Assembly (NCBI GenBank): GCA_022495005.1
Contig: JAGYXB010000559.1
Location: 1,426,001-1,490,000, forward strand
Direction: 5' to 3'
Length of the DNA stretch: 64,000 nt
Source: Rhyacophila brunnea
Taxonomy: Eukaryota > Arthropoda > Insecta > Trichoptera > Rhyacophilidae
Shown: positions 1 to 11,352 of the stretch, one piece after another
Layout of the letters: every line of letters starts with the position of its first letter
How positions within the stretch are numbered: position 1 is the first letter of the stretch
Position numbers and translations under genes: made by a program
The notes under the pieces: generated by a model
What the model was told of the DNA's origin: nothing
The model's input: the letters and a program-made list of their open reading frames with translations, nothing else
Database searches by the model: none

Positions 1-754
1 AAACATTGATACTAGAAACACTGTTCTAACGCCATTACAATAAAGGTGATATTGCTATAAATTCCCGATGCGTGATATCGCATAATGGATATTGCGTGAC
101 GTCTACCTATGCACGTGCGAATGTCGCTATGAGTGAATTTACTTGCTAGCTACTGTACTGAGTGCGTCGTCCATTAATAATGTCATTGCTCAGGAATCTA
201 TTATTGTATGCTTCGTAATTCGGTTAATTGGTTAATATACATATCTCTATGAAATCGCAACTTTTGACGTGATTCCCTTAATCGGCCGTATCACGGGACC
301 ATACATTTCGTTGTGAAGCATCAATAATTATTATTCTTATATGGTCAGTGTGCAGTTGTCATTGGTGAGCGCGCACAGTGCTTGAAGATGTCGAAGAGTA
401 ATTAATATCCAGGTCGCAAAAAATAATTCAAATGGAAATAGTACAAACTGAATAAATCAGAATTTCAATTCAAATTATATCAAGTTACCCTCCGATAAAA
501 TTAATTTTGTAGGTACACTATTTTTTGTTCACGTTATCCCAATAAGTTAGTGAAATGAACATTTAGATGCGTAATGTAAACAAACGATTAACCTACTGTA
601 AAAAACCATATAATTAGTAGAGCATGTCTCTCTGAAGCCATCGGATTTGTAATTGCATATTTTATTTGTTTTTTTCAAACTCTGTTTGGTCCAGACAGAT
701 GTCCCAATGAGTTATGCGAAAGGCTTACATGTATTCCTTGAAAAAAGTCATCTC
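1..754. other. Gene-free AT-rich stretch
   Basis: I see no coding frame, RNA gene or recognisable repeat here. Open frames are short and without protein-like composition. The right edge abuts the first Fam-C hAT-type element. Confidence 0.5.
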
Positions 755-762
755 TGTGGACG

Positions 763-1376
763 CAGTAGCGAAGGCTGGAGGTAGGCTGTTAAGCTCCGCC
801 ATGAATAGTGCACATTAAACTTTGTCAAAAATATGTTAGTCATACGTATTCGTTTGTATTGAACTAAGGCAACAATTTACAGATGATATTCGTTAGTTTA
901 AAAAAAATCAATTATTAAGCCCTGCCTAAAGCAAACCATAATAGTTTTAGTATATTTTGGGCTATACGACAAAATTGTGCACACTTTTTCATTCATACTT
1001 ATTTGTTTTCGTTGGATTAAGAATAGGTACATACTGTATTACCAATCTAAGCATTTTACAATTATTTTTTTTTTTAAATTCATTAAGCCCTGCCTAAACC
1101 AAACTAAAATAGTAAACAATATTATTCTATCTATAAAATATTCAGAGTTATGTATGATTTAATTGCGTATTTTTAGATATTTTATAGATAGACGAATATT
1201 TTTTGACTGTTATCTATTATGGCTTGGTTTTCGTAGGGTTTAATTGAATTTTAAAAATTAACCAACACCATCTGTAAATCGTAGACTCAATGAAAACAAA
1301 TACATATGACTGACAAAGTTTAGTGTGCACTATTTATAGCGGATCTTAACATCCTACCTCCACCCTTCGCCTCTAC
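763..1376. mobile_element. Fam-C hAT-type MITE, copy 1
   Basis: The two ends are long inverted repeats: CAGTAGCGAAGGCTGGAGG at the left and, reverse-complemented, GCGAAGGGTGGAGGTAGG at the right, followed by the shared subterminal words AGTGCACA and AAACTTTGTCA. A second partial direct copy of the end (near 975-1015) lies inside, so the arrangement is end, partial end, inverted end. The flanks TGTGGACG (755-762) and TATGGAGG (1377-1384) agree at 6 of 8 bases, a plausible decayed 8 bp target duplication. Copy 2 (9101-11510) has a perfect one. No coding capacity is visible; it is non-autonomous. Confidence 0.75.
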
Positions 1377-1384
1377 TATGGAGG

Positions 1385-2055
1385 CACATTTGTTCTGGTC
1401 AGGAACAAAATAATATGATAATTTAATTTACACACTTCTTACACGATTGTTACTAGTATATTTGCGAACCGGTTAATAGACAGTGCTGATTTCTAGACTA
1501 CCAGCCTGAAACCACCACTATCGCCACTATTATATTTTTTTTATACTATTATATTCACTGTGTACATACGCCGTATGGTGATGTGTTATAAATTGCATTT
1601 TGATTAGAACGAATGAAATGAATGCTTATATTATAAAGTCTTGAATCGGTCTCGTAAATTTATATGGTTTTCAGTTTCTATTGTGGAGCTGGTTGGTAGG
1701 TACTGTGTCAAGGTCGAATGGAAAGTTTGCGACTTGTCTATAACAAGTGTGATATATTTATTTAATTATTATTTTTATACGTATTGTGATTATGATATTG
1801 AAATGTAAATGTTAATTTAAACATTGAAAAGTGTAATATGTAGTTTGTATTAAGTATAATATTTTATGAAATTGCTGTGGTTTTATTTTAGCCGAGATAA
1901 ATCTATTCGAATAATTATACAACAGTTAAACAATTAAATAGTCTGTCTATGGTTTACTAATAAATAATAATATTTGACATTTCCAATGGTCACAAGCACA
2001 GTTATTTTTTTACATTTTTGCTTATCCTTGCTATTCCGTTATACATACTTACATA
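1385..2055. other. Gene-free AT-rich stretch
   Basis: Nothing recognisable apart from short homopolymer and TA-rich runs. No frame here has protein-like composition. Confidence 0.45.
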
Positions 2056-2059
2056 AAAA

Positions 2060-2762
2060 AACTACAGTAGGCCCACGTGCGCCACGTAGGTCAAAATGGA
2101 GTTTTATGATATTTTCAGAGCATAAGCCTGGACATTCCTTAAACGTTGTAGATAATCTATTTATATAATTTTGTGGCCTTATCATCCTTTATATTTATTT
2201 TAAACATTTTGATGACTGCATAAAGTATCTTTATTACATACAATAGTATTCTTTTAAACCTCTCGATCTAATGTTTTTTAGGATAAAGTTACATTTCAGT
2301 ACATCCATGTGCAGTGGTGTTAGGATTTATTAATTTTTAAATGCATTTATAAAACCATTAGTAAAATTAGTGTTAAGATTATATACTTAGGTAGTGAAAT
2401 ATTTACGATAAAAAATTATATTTAAAATCTCTGTGATCCCAAATTTGACAAGAATTGGGCATTTTATTATTCAAAAAATGGGCACGATTAACAAATTTGA
2501 AGATAATTTTAAAGTTACTGATTATAAGCTATGTCTTTAACCATTCAAATGTGATAAAACATCCTACGAATAATGATTGCTTTATAATAATTATTGACCT
2601 AAGAATAAGGTAGTGTTTTTTTGAAATACGCCATTTCTTTTGGCGTTCCCCTGTGGTTAAGCTACAACATACGTCCGTAGCCATAAATTGACAAACTAAA
2701 ACTGAAGTAGGGAGTAAGATCATGTTAACGCGCGTGTTTTAACATGTACCGAACCGAAAACT
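2060..2762 (-). mobile_element. Fam-J piggyBac-like MITE, copy 1 (reversed)
   Basis: This segment is a diverged reverse-oriented copy of the element at 37016-37752, aligning over nearly its whole length. Shared words include GCTACAACATACGKCCGTAG, the GCGCGTTAACAT stretch and the end ACATGTACCG. The terminal TTAA is not preserved here, so the copy is old or end-damaged. Open frames inside it recur in all three copies as antisense noise and are not taken as genes. Confidence 0.65.
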
Positions 2763-3107
2763 GTGTTTTTTTGTGTGTAAACAGTTATTGTCGCGATAGT
2801 TTAATTTACACGCTAGTGTTGCCAGTAAAACCATGCATGTGTACAGGCACTATAATTATTATACTACATAGGTACGTGTCTAAAAAGTCTAAAGGCACAG
2901 ACTGGATATTCATAGGAATGAAACAGCTGGGCAGAGACGAGGACGCACAGATCCAGGCTTAGGTAGTTCATTCTGTATATTTGTTTACTTTTTATTTCTC
3001 TTGGTATTGTGAAATATTTTTATTGAAATTTAAAGAAAATACGTCATTTCAAATTTTCACATTTACATTAGGTAATGTATATACAAATAATGCAGGAAGT
3101 GTAAATA

Positions 3108-3136
3108 GGTACCTACTTACGTAGGTACCTATGTCG
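3108..3136. repeat. Palindromic GTAGGTACCTAC word, doubled
   Basis: Two copies of the self-complementary word AGGTACCTA face each other around TTACG, making a hairpin-capable stretch. The same word recurs at about 7344, 36829, 44990 and 45058 without surrounding homology. Confidence 0.6.
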
Positions 3137-3504
3137 TGTTGCAGTAATAAGTTATTTTTTAGCCTTGGATTAATATTAATAAATTTCAACTTTTTAACCA
3201 CAGATTTTCATAATCTTAGCTTAGCTCACGGTCGAGAGGATAAGGCATATTTTTAGTAGGTGACGGACAAAGATTTTGAAGAAAACCTTCTTCAAAATTC
3301 TTTGGTGATGGACAATATTTTTTTAGGATAGGTAGTAATATTGAATGTACCTACTTACAGGATACATACTATATCCATACAAAATCTCACTAATAATAGT
3401 ACTGTTATGGGTTAGAACTTTGAGAATATTAAAAACGATATTAATTAATTATAACAGAACACAATTCTTATAGTTTAATCCACTAGATACGTTATAACAC
3501 ATAG

Positions 3505-3975
3505 GCTGGGGCGGATCAAGTCGAGCGGAGGCCCTGAGCGGTAAAAATTTCGGACCCCCCTTTCGGAAGTTAGAAAAAAAGTTATATAAATGGAAAATCT
3601 CATTAATTTATTAATATAAAATATAACAAAGGTAAAAGAAATGGAATAAAAAAACATATTTTTTAAATAAATTTTCGTCTTGCTTTATTTCTTGCAAATT
3701 CGTCAATTATTTTGTCAGTGTCAATTCGGTTTAAGATTTCTTGCTCTATATGCAAAATGGCCATACTATTTAATCTTTCTTCTCCTATGGTACTTCTCAA
3801 ATAATTTTTTATACGCTCTTTCTAGAAAACGATCTTTCACCTGACGCATTAGATAAAGGGATTATTTAAAAAAGAAATTCAATAATATTTCTACATTTGG
3901 GAATGTGCAAGACAGGCTATGCACTTGGTTAAACATTACTCACTAAAATCGGCTCATGCGGAGGGCTTGGTGAGG
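3505..3975 (-). pseudogene. hAT transposase C-terminus, ZMYM1-type (broken)
   Basis: On the minus strand three frame-shifted pieces read in order as the hAT dimerisation region: FPNVEILLNFF, then IIPLSNASGERSFSRKSV, then KNYLRSTIGEERLNSMAIL followed by HIEQEILNRIDTDKIIDEF and the stop near 3665. The core pattern (A-S-x-E-R-S-F-S, then K-N-Y-L-R-S-T) is the signature of the hAT C-terminal domain in zinc-finger MYM type 1-like transposases. At least two frameshifts (near 3868 and 3820) make it non-functional, and the upstream catalytic region is missing. The sequence 3915-3975 recurs reversed at 51462-51515 inside Fam-I, linking the two. GGCTGGGGCGGATCAAG near 3505 looks like the 3' terminal repeat. 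Confidence 0.8.
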
Positions 3976-4653
3976 ACATTAATCATGTACAATGATTAAT
4001 AACAGTGATCGTTTGATACATTATTATCATATGCATAGCAGGTATTACTCCTATATTGAATAGCAGGTTACAATTTACCATACATAATAATAATAAATTT
4101 AAATAACCTGTGATATTATGTAATATCCTCGTTATTAAATAAGTAAATATAATTACCATGATTCGGGAAAAACCTATCACCACACTACGCATTATAGCAA
4201 CATTAAAAATACTACAATAGACCACAAACTTGCATGATAGATTGCTAAGTATAAGTTAACTGAGATTAAACAATAAGATAATTCACACATTCAGAATACG
4301 GTTATATTCGGATTAATAATATGAAGTACAGCGTCATGGAGGCATATCGGAAATTGTCTACCCATTGTACCTTATATTACACATTAATGTATGCTTCTGT
4401 TGTACGTTATAGAATAGTTCCTATGAATCCTATGATGTTTAGTGCAGGGTGCAGAGCTGAAGAGGCCAAGCTGTTGAAGAAATGTGGAAACAAAAACAGA
4501 AACATCTGGTGTTTGGGCCGGAACACCTTGCCTACCAATGGTGCTTAAAATTTGCTTTCAAAACTTCATTCAATTATTTTTTTTATTCAGGAATTTTGCT
4601 TAGTTACTCAGTAGATCTTTTTACTATATGAATTTGTGAAAGAGTTTAACTAT
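3976..4653. other. Gene-free stretch
   Basis: No family match seen. An open frame at 4321-4548 (+) has no recognisable domain and no supporting context. Confidence 0.4.
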
Positions 4654-4830
4654 CCTTGCGGGATCCGCGCTAATTTTCATAGCCGAATTTGGCAAAATTC
4701 ATGAATTAAAGAATGAAAACCTAATATAACCTAACCTAACAAATAATCCAGTATATCGATTATTTTCAAAATTTGTTTGCCGTTGGCTTCTTGTAAAGTA
4801 AACCAACAAGAACCGATATGTGAAATAAAA
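4654..4830 (+). mobile_element. Fam-A MITE with internal CCTAA repeats
   Basis: It contains the family core: CGCGCTAATTTTCATAGCCG, GGCAAAATTCATGAATT, a short CCTAA run and AATAATCCAGTATATCG, then TTTGTTTGCCGTTGGCTTC. The terminal repeats are degraded compared with the cleaner copy at 13885-14082. Confidence 0.65.
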
Positions 4831-5348
4831 TACAAGACATGAAGTTTTTTATAGGCAATAAGTGTAAGTATTTAAAAAAAAATATGTTATGAATAGTTTA
4901 TATGTTAATACTCGTTTCGGTTTTTAGTGTATTTGTATCATTTTGATTAAACGGTTTGTGTAAATCTTATTTTTTTCAAATGCTTTTAATGATGGCGAGT
5001 GTTAAAAGTTAAATATGAATACATAAATTACTGTGTGAAATTACACATGTTATAGTATAATAACTTTAATATTGTACATATTATATTTTTTTTATAGATT
5101 TTGACGATATTGTCTGGACTGGCCGGTTTGTGAAAATAAAAATAGTTTAAATGTATGTAAATAGGTTACATATAAATTGTACGTATTACATTTCACCGTA
5201 GCACAGTTCGCCGTGAGCTTTCTTATCGGGAAGAGATGGAAAAATTACGCGTTGTTCGTGTAGCATTGCAGACAATAATGTTCCAATTTTATTAGATCCT
5301 AACCTAACCTAATCTAACAAATAATCCAGTATATCGCTTATTACAACG

Positions 5349-5795
5349 TTTTTATTAGCTTGTATTCTTATTTGTCCGGTGGTTGTTTATCCAGTACAAA
5401 TTTCGCAATCGATTTTTAACTAACTTCCCGACTAGCGAACACGTTGCCAATGCATTCTTTTAATACCTTTAGCCATCTTTAAGTAGAATTGAATTCATTT
5501 TCAATTAATTCTGTTTTGTATGAAAAGTTATTTCTGAAGAAATCCGTAATCCAATCCACTATTATTGGTTGCTAAGTGGGTGGTCCTACAAACTAAATTT
5601 TTAATATATACGTGCGTTACTATGGAAATCAAAATGACCTTTCAGTATTCTATATTTGTTTGTTTGTTTTTTATTTACTTCATATCAAGTACAAGTTTGA
5701 GCATAAAAAATCAACAGAAAATTTAAAAACATTGTATATAAAAAGTTCTTTTTATCTTGTAATTATTTTTTTAAATTTGTTTGCCGCTGGCTTCC
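5349..5795 (-). mobile_element. Fam-B MITE nested in Fam-M/A
   Basis: It is a reversed relative of 35752-36160 and 54805-55244: it begins TTACAACGTTTTT, contains TGTCCGGTGGTTGTTTATCC and ends TTTTTATCTTGTAATTATT. The open frame 5612-5881 lies in it and is not taken as a gene because related copies do not keep it. Confidence 0.7.
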
Positions 5796-5936
5796 TTCAA
5801 ACCGACAAGAACCGTGTTTTATTAACTTACATAAATTTTACCTCAGTACTATACGATCCAAAGAGGTTGGACTGTCTTTAATATACGGCCATATATTTCC
5901 GGTACAACATTTCACGGTGAAGTGTTATATTATGAC

Positions 5937-6180
5937 GCTTACGATGGCCGCCTGCTTAATCGTCGTCCTATAACGTCGTGGGTCACAGGTTCGAATCTTG
6001 GATCTGGAAAGTACATAATATATTGCTTTTCAATTTGTGTATGAGTTAGAGTATAGACCTATTAGGTTGAGCAAGTGGCTACCATCCATTTCTCGTACAA
6101 ACAAAATCTGTTAATACAACCTCCACTCTGTGAACGCCCATGTCATGATCCTCTTAGGATCGAACATGGTGAAGTAGTAG
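5937..6180 (+). mobile_element. Fam-D tRNA-derived SINE
   Basis: The head contains a Pol III box A-like TGGCCGCCTGC and a box B AGGTTCGAATC, followed by the Fam-D body (TGTGTATGAGTTAGAGTAT, GAGCAAGTGGC) and tail GATCGAACATGG. The orientation is + (tRNA head at the left). It lies inside Fam-M. Confidence 0.8.
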
Positions 6181-6495
6181 TAGTATATATTTCCGATACA
6201 ACATTTCACGGTGAACTGCATACGAGCAAATGTCCGGACACGATGTAAATATTCACTAAACTGTTTCAAATAAGCTACAGCATTTTTAGAATGTAGTATT
6301 CGTTGATGTATATGCTTAATATGGAATACCTACGTCAGAAACATAATATGTAGGTACTAAACTAGACAAATATTGTTAAAAAATATGTAGGCAAGGAGCT
6401 GGATTCGAAGTATTCGAACCCGCATTCGTTGGATGATATTATGATTATGTGTGGAATGGATGGTTGAATTGATAAAGAACATTATTCATTCATTC

Positions 6496-6716
6496 CGACC
6501 ATGTCCGATCCAAATAGGATCAAATGGGTCTCTACAGAGTAGAGGTTTGTATTAACAGATTTTGTGTGTACGAGAAATGGATGTCAGCCACTTGCTCAAC
6601 CTAATAGGTCCATACTCTAACTCATACACAAATTGAAAAACATTATGTGTACTTGCAATACCCAAGATTCAAACCTGGGATCCACAACGCCAAAGGCCGA
6701 CGCTTAAGCCGCGCAT
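6496..6716 (-). mobile_element. Fam-D SINE
   Basis: The tail CCGACCATGTCCGATCC is at the left and the tRNA head at the right (GATTCAAACCTGGG, GACGCTTAAGCCGCGC), so it reads on the minus strand. The body matches the other copies closely. Confidence 0.85.
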
Positions 6717-7348
6717 TAGCATTAATCCATTAATGCAGGTTCGAGTCTTGCTCCGTATAAATGTATATATATATGTATTTAATATGTTTCTAATATGTAT
6801 TTTTCTGATGTGTTCCAAATTATGTGCTTATGTATTTATTTCAGTCTAGATGAAACTGCAGTAACAGATTATTAATAATATCAACAATTTACAGAAAAAT
6901 ATGAGACAATGCAAAAATAGTACTATAGAGTTACAGTTTTGGGATCTTTGCGGTATTCGATAAATAAGTAATTGTTGGGCCGCCGACATCATTTTGCAGC
7001 TGTCACAGACAGGGTGCTTTCAAAAGGAATAATAACATTTCCACAACATTCTTCAACGATCTGATTTTCATGCTACCATTTCTGTGTATACTAAAACGGC
7101 AGTAGGCTGGACATGTTCATGCATTTCTCGATAAGTGGGCATGCGGTTTGGCGGACTTACACAGAGACCATGTAACCTAGAAACTAACATGTCTGCGATA
7201 TATTAAATTACTATGTTTCTATTATAATTTACGTTCTTTTGACATTCCAAGATAGGTTAGAATTTTTATTAAGTATTTTTTTTTATTTTCACTTGATTTG
7301 GTACTTACCTTAAAAACAGACTGTTAATATTGATAAAGAATGTAGGTA
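6717..7348. other. Gene-free stretch
   Basis: No gene or recognised repeat; a short TA run lies near 6766. Confidence 0.4.
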
Positions 7349-7913
7349 CCTACATATCGTCGGCCTACTATGCAAACCTTTTATGTCTGTTTTAGAAAAA
7401 AGTTCAAGAGAGAGTTAAAATTAACACGTATTATACAGTTCTTTAATCTCTTCTTCTTGGTCGTGCACTCATGACTGAGGATCGTGACCACATTTGAATT
7501 TCGCCATCCTTTAAGCGACCGAGACTTTCCATCCTTCTCGATCTTCCGCTTCTCTCAGGGCAGAATGGATGGTGCCCCCTCCCCAGTCAGCTCTTTCAGT
7601 TGGTCGCTCCAACGCGCAGACGCGCTTCCTCTGCTTCGCCTTCCCTGGAGGCCACCCAAAACTACCAGTCTCTCTAGGTTGTCCGGTCCGCGCCTGATAA
7701 GCGCTAATTTTTTGGACAGTTCTTTTATAGGTACTTAAATAAAAAAGTTTTAAATTTATGAGTTTATCAAAAAAGAGTGAACTTTAAATAATATCGTAGA
7801 AAAAACTCTTTTATTTATAAAAGAAATGTAACAAATAATACGTTTTAACTCTCTCCTGTATTTTTTTCTAAAACAGACATAAAACGGTTTGCATAATAAG
7901 TAGACGATATAGT
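7349..7913. mobile_element. Foldback-like element split by a LINE tail
   Basis: The left arm (7349-7440; contains TTTTATGTCTGTTTTAGAAA and GAGAGAGTTAAAA) reappears reversed in the right arm (about 7800-7913), giving inverted arms of roughly 80-110 bp. Between them sits a Fam-H LINE fragment on the minus strand. The sequence pattern suggests a foldback or long-TIR MITE that received the LINE tail. No target duplication was identified. Confidence 0.6.
7442..7735 (-). pseudogene. Fam-H LINE ORF2 C-terminal fragment
   Basis: On the minus strand the translation gives LQGRRSRGSASARWSDQLKE followed by LTG, the basic C-terminal region typical of insect non-LTR retrotransposon reverse transcriptase proteins, with frameshifts after it. 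The 3' end finishes in a short AAGAAGAAG run. Related tails are at 17331-17600, 38820-38985 and 54370-54480. The plus-strand frame 7484-7738 is its antisense shadow. Confidence 0.6.
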
Positions 7914-8643
7914 ATATAGTGATCGGTAACAATTTATATAAGATTAAATTTAGGAACTTATATTCAAACCTTGGAACTTGGAAACAAACACCTCTATTCT
8001 GATCGGTTTTCTGCCCCCCATCTTATACAATACATTGTAACCAATTTCAGGATGATAAATAATATATAAGCACTTACTTAAATCAATCTTTTAGAGGCGT
8101 CCGTACAAGGAGGCGGCGGGGATTTTCTTTGACGCAAATGACGCAATCGACTAATCAGAAAATTTAAAGAAGGCCTCCAAATAGTTTGAAACTAGTTTTT
8201 CATTATATCAATCATAGTTTTCAATTATACCAAAATCTCAAAAAACATGCATATTTCTCACAAATTTTATGTTTTTTTTTAATTTAAATAATTTCAATTT
8301 AGATTTCACAGAACACCCGCTCAACGATTCAACAATGTTTAAATCAGTGATGTTCGGAGGGATTAGGCAAGTTATGCGTTGCTAAGAGACTAAAAATGAA
8401 AACAAAAATTACTAATATTAAATATATACTTACCTATATTTTTGACACTAGATTAAGTATGTGGATGTGATTTTTTTCATCTACAAAATCAGTCAATGTG
8501 TCAGATCTCTACTCCACTTAACCTGTTACTGCGAGAGCGGGAGGGGGTTGCGGAATTTTCAAAATATATTTAGGGTTTATAATGTTTTCTTCACAATTAT
8601 TATTTGCATACAGTTTGAGACTAAAATGAAAGCGAGTTGCATT
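7914..8643. other. Mostly unassigned; possible Fam-G left end at 8345
   Basis: CAGTGATGTTCGGAGGGATT at 8345, followed by GTTATGCGTTGCTAAG, resembles the left end of the Fam-G hAT element (8644, 38440, 63488). I could not find a partner end. The remainder holds nothing recognisable. Confidence 0.35.
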
Positions 8644-9376
8644 CAGTGACGTCCGGTGGGGGTAGGCAGATTGAGCGTCGCTTGGGGGCGGCAAATCGAG
8701 GAGAATCATTAGCTCCATGTAGAAAATAGCTACCTAAACTAATAATAACGGAAATATCTTTCCATTTAAAAAATCAGTCCACTGGTTGGAAACAAAATGT
8801 ATTAATTTACATAAAAGATTTAACAGAACTGTATTTTTTTATCGGATTCGCGATATCTAGTCTACTTCCGCTGTTATTGGACGTCACGTTCTTGATAATC
8901 AGCATGCATAACACGTGCAGATTTGCGAATTATATTTGAATTATAGGTAGGTACATACTTACCTTAAGTTGTCAGGTGTATTTTTAAATGCATCTGAAAC
9001 CGTGGACTCGCAATATTGTATATTGAAGCAGAGATGGTATTTAAATAAAATTAGATTTAGTGGTACCTAATTATATTTTCTTAGTTATGTGGGTATCCAT
9101 CAGTGGTGAAGGGTGGAGGTAGGCTGTTAAGATCCGCCATAAACAGTGCACATTAAACTTTTTCAGACATACATATTTGTTTTCATTGAAATAAGACTAC
9201 AATTTACAGATAGTGTTGGATAGTTTTTAAAATTCAATTAAACCCTGAGAAACCAAGCCATAATAGATAATAGTCAAAAAATACATGTCTATTTATAAAA
9301 TATCTAAAATTATGCAATTAAATCATACATAACTTTGAATATTTTATAAATAGAATCATATTTTTTATTTATTACT

Positions 9377-11352
9377 AGCTGAAGTACCCGGCTTCGCACA
9401 GGGTCGCTTCGTGGTTATATTTATCTTAGATATTTGAAAAATAATAAGAGGTAATTATTTTTTTATATTAAAATATCTGTGTAATACAATATGGCAATAT
9501 GAAAATAATTCTAATAGGAGTAAAAACACTAAATTAAAATCGAATCCAAAATATGAAAACGTTATTAATGTTATTAATATGTAGTAAAAAAAAAACAAAA
9601 TTGGATGGAATAAACAAACAACAAACTTTGTATTTTATATAATAATAATTTAGAAACCTTCGCAGGTGTGCGCACAACAACTGAAAAAAGTTTCATCGCA
9701 ATCGGATGAATGGTATAGGAACGCATACGAATAGTAGAAGATGATTTTCTAATTCAGAAATCTTCGTGGGTATGCGCATGAAAACTCACCAAAGTTTCAT
9801 TGCAATCGGATTAATGGTATAGGAACGCATACGAATAGAAGAAGATGGTTGTACTAATTCAAAAACTTCGCGGGCGTGCGCACAACTGGTCAAAATTTCA
9901 TCACAATCGGATGAATGGCATAAGAACGCATACAAATAGAAGAAAAAGATGATTGTACTAATTCAGAAACCTTTGCGGGCAAGGGCACAACACTTGCAAT
10001 CGGATGAATGGTATAGGAACGCATACGAATAGAAGAAGAAAATGGTTGTATCAATTCAGAAACCTTTGCGGGCGTAAACACAACACTTGATCAAATTTTC
10101 ATTGCAATCGGATGGATGGTATAGGAACGGATACGAATAGAAGAAGATAGAATAGAAGAAGATAGAATAGAAGAAGAAGATGGTTGTACTAATTCAGAAA
10201 CCTTCGCGGGTGTTGGCACAATTACTGACGTAAATTTTATTGCAATCGGATGAATGGAATAGAAACGCATACGAATAGAAGAATATAGAATAGAAGAAGA
10301 TAGTTGTACTAATTCAAAAACTATTGCGGGTGTTACCACAACAACTGACGAAGGTTTCATCGCTATCGGATGAATGGTATAGGGACCATACGAATAAAAG
10401 AAGATAGAATGAAGAAGAAGAAGAAGAAGAAGAAGATGGTTGTACTAATTCAGAAACCTTCGCGGGTGTTGGCACAATTACTGACGAAAATTTTATTGCA
10501 ATCGGATGGATGGAATAGGAACGCATACGAATAGAAAAATATAGAATAGAAGAAGAAGATGGTTGTACTAATTCAGAAACCATTGCGGGTATTACCACAA
10601 AACTGACGAAGGTTTCATTGCAATCGGATGAATGGTATAGGGACCATACGAATAGAAAAATATAGAATAGAAGAAGAAGAAGAAGATGGTTGTACTAATT
10701 AAAAAACCATTGCGGGTGTTACCACAAAAACTGACGAAGGTTTCATTGCAATCGGATGAATAGTATAGGGACCATACGAATAAAATAAGATAGAATGAAT
10801 AAGAAGAAGAAGAAGAAGATGGTTGTACTATTTCAGAAACCTTTGCGGGTGTTAACACAACAACTGACGAAGGTTTCATCGCAATCGGATGAATGGTATA
10901 GGAACCATACGAATAAAAGACGATATAATGAAGAAGAAGAAGAAGATGATGATTTTTCTAATTAAAAAACCTTCATGGGTGTGCATACAACCACTTACCA
11001 AAATTTCATTGCAATCGGATGAATGGTATAGGAACCATACGAATAAAAAAAAATAGAATGAAGAAGAAGAAGAAGATGATGATTTTTCTAATTCAGAAAC
11101 CTTCATGGGTGTGCATACAACCACTTACCAAAATTTCATCGCAATCGGATGAATGGTATAGGAACGCATACAGGACAGACACACAGACATACAGACAGAC
11201 AGACATTCATTTTTATATATTAGTATAGCCTATACTCTTCGCGCAAGTGCAAGAAATAAGTTTACAAAGTTTTATCGCAATCGGATGAACGGTATGGCTG
11301 CGCATTCAATACGAACAAACAAACACACAAATATTAATTTTTATATATTAGA
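9377..11352 (+). mobile_element. Innermost insertion carrying a minisatellite
   Basis: The block begins ACTAGCTGAAGTACCCGG and CTTCGC and ends with a CAGACAGACAGACATTC run and TTTTTATATATTAG. These end motifs resemble a class of dispersed repeats common in insect genomes, but I cannot assign a superfamily. Its position is fixed by the interruption of Fam-C on both sides. A second, shorter unit with its own tail follows at 11228-11352. Serine-rich minus-strand frames inside are products of the tandem repeat. Confidence 0.6.
9651..11175 (+). repeat. Minisatellite, about 13 units of 93-138 bp
   Basis: Units start near 9650, 9751, 9856, 9960, 10053, 10191, 10311, 10447, 10570, 10697, 10830, 10960 and 11090. 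Each has AATTCAGAAACCTT, a CGCGGGTGT-like segment, TTTCATYGCAATCGGATGAA, then TGGTATAGGAACGCATACG. Units vary mainly through an expanding AGAAGA microsatellite at the junction. Unit length is about 103 bp in the first part and about 130 bp in the last part, following growth of the AAG tract. Confidence 0.9.

Larger units (their letters stand above)
5150..6240 (+). mobile_element. Fam-M/A element interrupted twice
   Basis: The Fam-M frame starts with TACATTTCACCGTAGCACAG, continues with the Fam-A core including CCTAACCTAACC, and ends with CGGTGAACTGCATACG and GTCCGGACACG. Comparison with uninterrupted relatives at 18082-18445 and 57008-57336 shows two foreign blocks: a reversed Fam-B MITE (about 5349-5795) placed inside the word that normally reads TATATCGGCTATTTTC, and a Fam-D SINE (5937-6180). 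A roughly 30 bp direct repeat (5888-5922 and 6185-6219) flanks the SINE. Confidence 0.7.

Noticed and set aside
5612..5881. 89-codon plus-strand frame
   Set aside because: It spans the Fam-B MITE and its junction with Fam-M; other Fam-B copies do not preserve it.
9890..11124. Five overlapping serine-rich minus-strand frames resembling a repeat protein
   Set aside because: They are the translation of the 93-138 bp minisatellite with its AGAAGA tract; the frame changes from unit to unit and there is no start or splice context.
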